Source: Takakia lepidozioides (Eukaryota > Streptophyta > Takakiopsida > Takakiales > Takakiaceae). From it: a stretch of DNA of 60,000 nucleotides. Below the pieces are notes generated by a model. That model was not told where the DNA came from and ran no database searches. It saw only the letters and a program-made list of their open reading frames with translations. Of the stretch, positions 59,197 to 60,000 are shown one piece after another (the stretch's first letter is position 1; each line of letters opens with the position of its first letter). The stretch lies in the NCBI GenBank assembly GCA_030704615.1, contig CM060731.1, positions 76,366,756 to 76,426,755 of the forward strand. The letters are read 5' to 3'. The position numbers were made by a program, and so were the translations under genes.

Positions 59197-60000
59197 GAGC
59201 ACTAGTGGATGAAGACAACGCCCTAAGAGATCCCAACGACAACCTTGCGCGTAGACATTATCAAGGTGATGCTGTCGAGAATCTCTCTTCAACTCGGGAC
59301 TTCACCACGGTCTGCGAAGGAGGAGGGGAGAGATTGAAGTGAGAAGTAGAAACAAGGTCTTTGCATAAATAAGGTCTTTGCTTACTAGTGGTTGCTTCCT
59401 GTTCAATCAAAGCCAAGAACAGTGACCCCCGCCCTACTCAGAAAAGCCAATCATTTTTTGGGTTGCCAATCGTGGCAAAGGGAGCTATGATTAACTTATT
59501 AGGGCCGGTTTACACGAGGGCCTGGCCCAAGAAATCATGGGCCCAAGACTAGAGCTTTTGGGCCCACAATCGGGCTGATTGAACTGATTAAAATATAATT
59601 TCCAAGGAATTGGGCCCTCTTCGTGTAAACCTATTGGGCCCAAGCCTAAGGCCCAACGTACACCAATATCAGCACCTCTCCCCTTTCTTCCATTCTCTGT
59701 CTTCTACGCTTCATGCTGTCTCCCATTGAATCGTGTATCCCTAAACTATGGAAGCAAGAAGGCGGCCTTGGTCCTCTTCGTGGCCTTCAAGCGCGTGATT
59801 ACAACCATTTTGGCAGTGCAACATCTTATAAACGAGCAATTTGTTGGATTGTTGATGATGTTTATGTTCATCATGGAAGGAAGAGGTCTAAGAGATAGGG
59901 AGGGATGATGATTCTATGGGCAGAACCTGCGTTGAGTGCCGCGAGGTGGCTGTCGACAGTCTCTAGTCTCTACCTACGTACAACCCCATCTATGACCTGT
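59197..60000. other. Upstream flank of the F-box fragment, with a foldback element
   Basis: No complete gene. The interval includes a 125-bp inverted-repeat element at 59507-59631 (GGTTTACACGA at the left and TCGTGTAAACC at the right, with a less perfect GGGCC-rich inner part). Short plus-strand frames from about 59713 have no recognisable domain and may belong to a gene continuing beyond the window. Confidence 0.45.

Noticed and set aside
1-60000. CRISPR arrays, tRNA or rRNA genes, prokaryotic operons
   Set aside because: No spacer-repeat arrays, no cloverleaf gene or rRNA sequence recognised; introns and transposon types show a plant nuclear genome.

Overview
This is a nuclear window from a land plant, most likely a seedless one (lycophyte, fern or bryophyte grade), though that placement is inference. 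The evidence is GT-AG introns of about 85-650 bp, an AMT2-type ammonium transporter, plant-type PPR and OSB (organellar single-stranded DNA-binding) fragments, and pogo, hAT, CACTA and Ty3/gypsy elements. Only two genes look intact: a three-exon ammonium transporter (minus strand, 6963-9459) and a nine-exon homologue of the replication-initiation factor Treslin/TICRR/Sld3 (plus strand, 28882-36676). In my exon models both reading phases close exactly. The rest is mainly transposon and pseudogene debris.

Layout. 1-2140: AT-rich, no genes. 2700-5080: a decayed pogo/Tigger-type DDE transposase split by a hAT element and a foldback element. 5311-6080: another hAT-like element. 6963-9459: AMT2. 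10385-10974, 13974-14784 and 27658-27997: short inverted-repeat elements with 8-bp target duplications. 15050-18680 and 24290-27280: two interleaved dispersed/tandem repeat families (R1 about 330 bp, R2 about 110 bp). 18840-19340: PPR pseudogene. 19690-23600: degenerate coding debris carrying a CACTA element (20077-20924). 28882-36676: Treslin/Sld3 homologue. 39.4-40.9 kb: repeated TATA-containing modules. 41.2-42.4 kb: tandem copies of an OSB-type exon. 43.97-44.8 kb: receptor-kinase and PPR fragments. 46.25-49.43 kb: degenerate multi-exon gene ending in a Ulp1/C48-type protease domain. 52.1-59.13 kb: a decayed Ty3/gypsy element, abutting the start of an F-box gene on the opposite strand.

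The most exciting object is the Ty3/gypsy element. Between its aspartic protease and its reverse transcriptase it carries a full-length C5-cytosine DNA methyltransferase domain (about 56205-57200), with motifs I, II, IV (PCQ), VI (ENV), VIII-like, IX and X in canonical order. It is in the same frame as the protease and lacks its own start, so it was part of the pol polyprotein. Several motifs, such as LFGGMST at motif I, resemble the DNMT3 lineage more than MET1 or CMT. The copy is dead: it has 16 in-frame stops, about five frame changes, no integrase and no recognisable 3' LTR. Nearly all stops can be explained by C-to-T transitions, which is itself a methylation-type decay signature.

Limits: no searches or alignments were run. 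Family calls rest on motifs read by eye, and exon edges of the Treslin gene are partly ambiguous where noted.
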